5,720 nt of DNA. It comes from CAYWXV01 sp964462535 (GTDB lineage: Bacteria; Bacteroidota; Ignavibacteria; OLB7). A program made the position numbers and the translations under genes. Numbering within the stretch: the first letter of the stretch is position 1; each line of letters opens with the position of its first letter. A model generated the notes under the pieces. That model worked only from the letters and a program-made list of their open reading frames with translations. It did no database searches and was not told the DNA's origin. The stretch spans positions 1-5,720 of the forward strand of contig CAYWXV010000117.1 in assembly GCA_964462535.1 (NCBI GenBank). The letters are read 5' to 3'. This document shows, one piece after another, positions 5,720 through 5,720 of this stretch.

Positions 5720-5720
5720 G

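Overview
The window carries the middle section of the anaerobic benzoyl-CoA degradation pathway as a compact four-gene plus-strand operon, followed by an Rrf2-family regulator. The gene set (Had, Oah, Dch) is the Thauera/Geobacter-type modified beta-oxidation route, not the BadK/BadH/BadI route of Rhodopseudomonas. The organism is therefore most likely an anaerobic or denitrifying bacterium that degrades aromatic compounds. The DNA is moderately GC-rich. None of the five genes has a recognisable Shine-Dalgarno sequence at the expected distance. That is a habit of Bacteroidota-related lineages, among others, but it is weak evidence and I do not assign a phylum.

Layout. Bases 1-133 are a G-rich leader with a perfect 13-bp inverted repeat, a 14-bp direct repeat and a tetraloop hairpin, ending at the first gene. 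Then come had (134-1186, 6-hydroxycyclohex-1-ene-1-carbonyl-CoA dehydrogenase), oah (1199-2293, 6-oxocyclohex-1-ene-1-carbonyl-CoA hydrolase), dch (2290-3087, cyclohexa-1,5-diene-1-carbonyl-CoA hydratase) and a two-domain 3-hydroxyacyl-CoA dehydrogenase/enoyl-CoA hydratase fusion (3098-5107). Spacings are 12 nt, a 4-nt overlap and 10 nt, so the four are almost certainly co-transcribed. A 171-bp intergenic region (5108-5278) is dense in nested inverted and direct repeats. It leads into the Rrf2-type regulator (5279-5719), which ends one base before the window does.

How the genes work together (family knowledge). Benzoyl-CoA reductase, which is not in this window, makes the cyclic dienoyl-CoA. 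Dch hydrates it, Had oxidises the alcohol to the 6-oxo compound with NAD+, and Oah adds water and opens the ring hydrolytically to give 3-hydroxypimeloyl-CoA. The fusion protein is well placed to oxidise that to 3-oxopimeloyl-CoA. Its hydratase half could also serve crotonyl-CoA or other enoyl-CoA intermediates further down. A thiolase and glutaryl-CoA dehydrogenase would be expected outside the window.

The enzymes belong to a described pathway. The least explained parts are the repeat-rich region before the regulator, where one arm can pair with either of two downstream partners, the G-rich repeats before had, and the departure of the fusion protein from the usual dehydrogenase active-site motif.
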